A DNA stretch of 64,000 nucleotides from Roseovarius indicus. GTDB taxonomy: Bacteria > Pseudomonadota > Alphaproteobacteria > Rhodobacterales > Rhodobacteraceae. Of this stretch, positions 63,794 through 64,000 are shown one piece after another. The stretch is from NCBI RefSeq assembly GCF_008728195.1, contig NZ_CP031598.1:248001-312000 (forward strand). The letters are read 5' to 3'. The notes under the pieces were generated by a model. That model searched no databases. It was not told where the DNA came from and saw only the letters and a program-made list of their open reading frames with translations. The translations under genes and the position numbers were made by a program. The stretch's first letter is position 1. The number at the start of each line of letters is the position of its first letter.

Positions 63794-64000
63794 TCAGCAG
63801 TTGGGCACGTTCACCGCGAGGCCGCCAAGCGAGGTTTCCTTGTACTTCTCGCTCATGTCCGCGCCGGTCTGGCGCATGGTCTCGATGCAGGCGTCGAGCG
63901 GGACGAGATGCGTGCCGTCGCCGCGCAGCGCGAGGCTGGCGGCGCTGACCGCCTTGATGGCGCCGAGGCCGTTGCGTTCGATGCAGGGCACCTGGACGAG
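63794..64000 (-). CDS. sdaA: L-serine ammonia-lyase, C-terminal part (5' end outside window)
   Basis: 68 residues to the stop at 63794; the frame is open to base 64000, so the start lies beyond the window. [42 protein letters not shown] and [12 protein letters not shown] match the C-terminus of iron-sulfur L-serine dehydratases, including the C-terminal tail cysteine typical of the family. Degrades serine to pyruvate and ammonia. Confidence 0.9.
   Translation of the reverse strand, partial: LVQVPCIERNGLGAIKAVSAASLALRGDGTHLVPLDACIETMRQTGADMSEKYKETSLGGLAVNVPNC

Overview
The window is a chromosomal segment of a high-GC alphaproteobacterium, most likely a Rhodobacteraceae/Roseobacter-group species. 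The evidence is the gene order (ruvCAB next to tol-pal-cpoB-tilS-ftsH; DUF3576-leuS-lptE-holA), typical family members (a DUF1127 mini-protein, PuuD with a cytochrome c tail, a DUF7218 protein) and intergenic repeats of a roseobacter style. I see no rRNA, CRISPR array, transposase or intact prophage. One tRNA, Gly(GCC), is present. Both edge genes are cut: prmA at the left and an L-serine ammonia-lyase at the right.

Region 1 (1-27.2 kb) is dense, mostly plus-strand housekeeping DNA: prmA; ruvC-ruvA-ruvB; a hypothetical gene and thpR; an MscS channel on the other strand; the cell-envelope block ybgC-[SulP]-tolQ-tolR-tolA-tolB-pal-cpoB; tilS; ftsH; a Tam-like methyltransferase; a MOSC protein, a BenE transporter and a YkuD-fold protein; yggS; DUF3576; a GT4 glycosyltransferase; leuS-lptE-holA. 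Many stop/start codons overlap, so translational coupling is common.

Region 2 (27.2-48.7 kb) is more mosaic. It holds an orphan alanine-rich protein, small metabolic or transport units (MFS-GFA, GST, HNH, LysR/puuD, DUF952-pyrD-arsC-like, 5'-nucleotidase, flavodoxin, methyltransferase, a BT1-type transporter followed by modABC, an EF-G paralogue) and a histidine cluster hisB-hisH-hisA broken by a divergent DUF2147 gene. From about 27 kb onward the plus strand becomes visibly G-rich whatever strand the genes lie on, a compositional step relative to region 1.

Region 3 (48.7-64 kb) has an LLM oxidoreductase, tRNA-Gly, MAPEG, DUF2314, pyruvate carboxylase, an LldD-type dehydrogenase, an orphan gene with a candidate CtrA-type promoter, a UvrD helicase, a desaturase/quinone-reductase pair, a four-unit 92-bp tandem repeat, a DUF7218 protein and an EamA transporter.

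The most unusual material is intergenic. Three separate loci carry arrays of TCGGTAT-type heptamers spaced at exactly 11 bp. Two of them are followed by consecutive perfect palindromes whose sequences differ but whose hairpin layout is the same. Other repeats are a dispersed TATTT-GCCAAGAAGAAG family, near-identical 36-bp direct repeats flanking an orphan PD-(D/E)XK-like gene, and the 92-bp array. The orphan protein at 27324-28490 combines an alanine-rich repeat tract with a perfect 17-bp inverted repeat inside its coding sequence.
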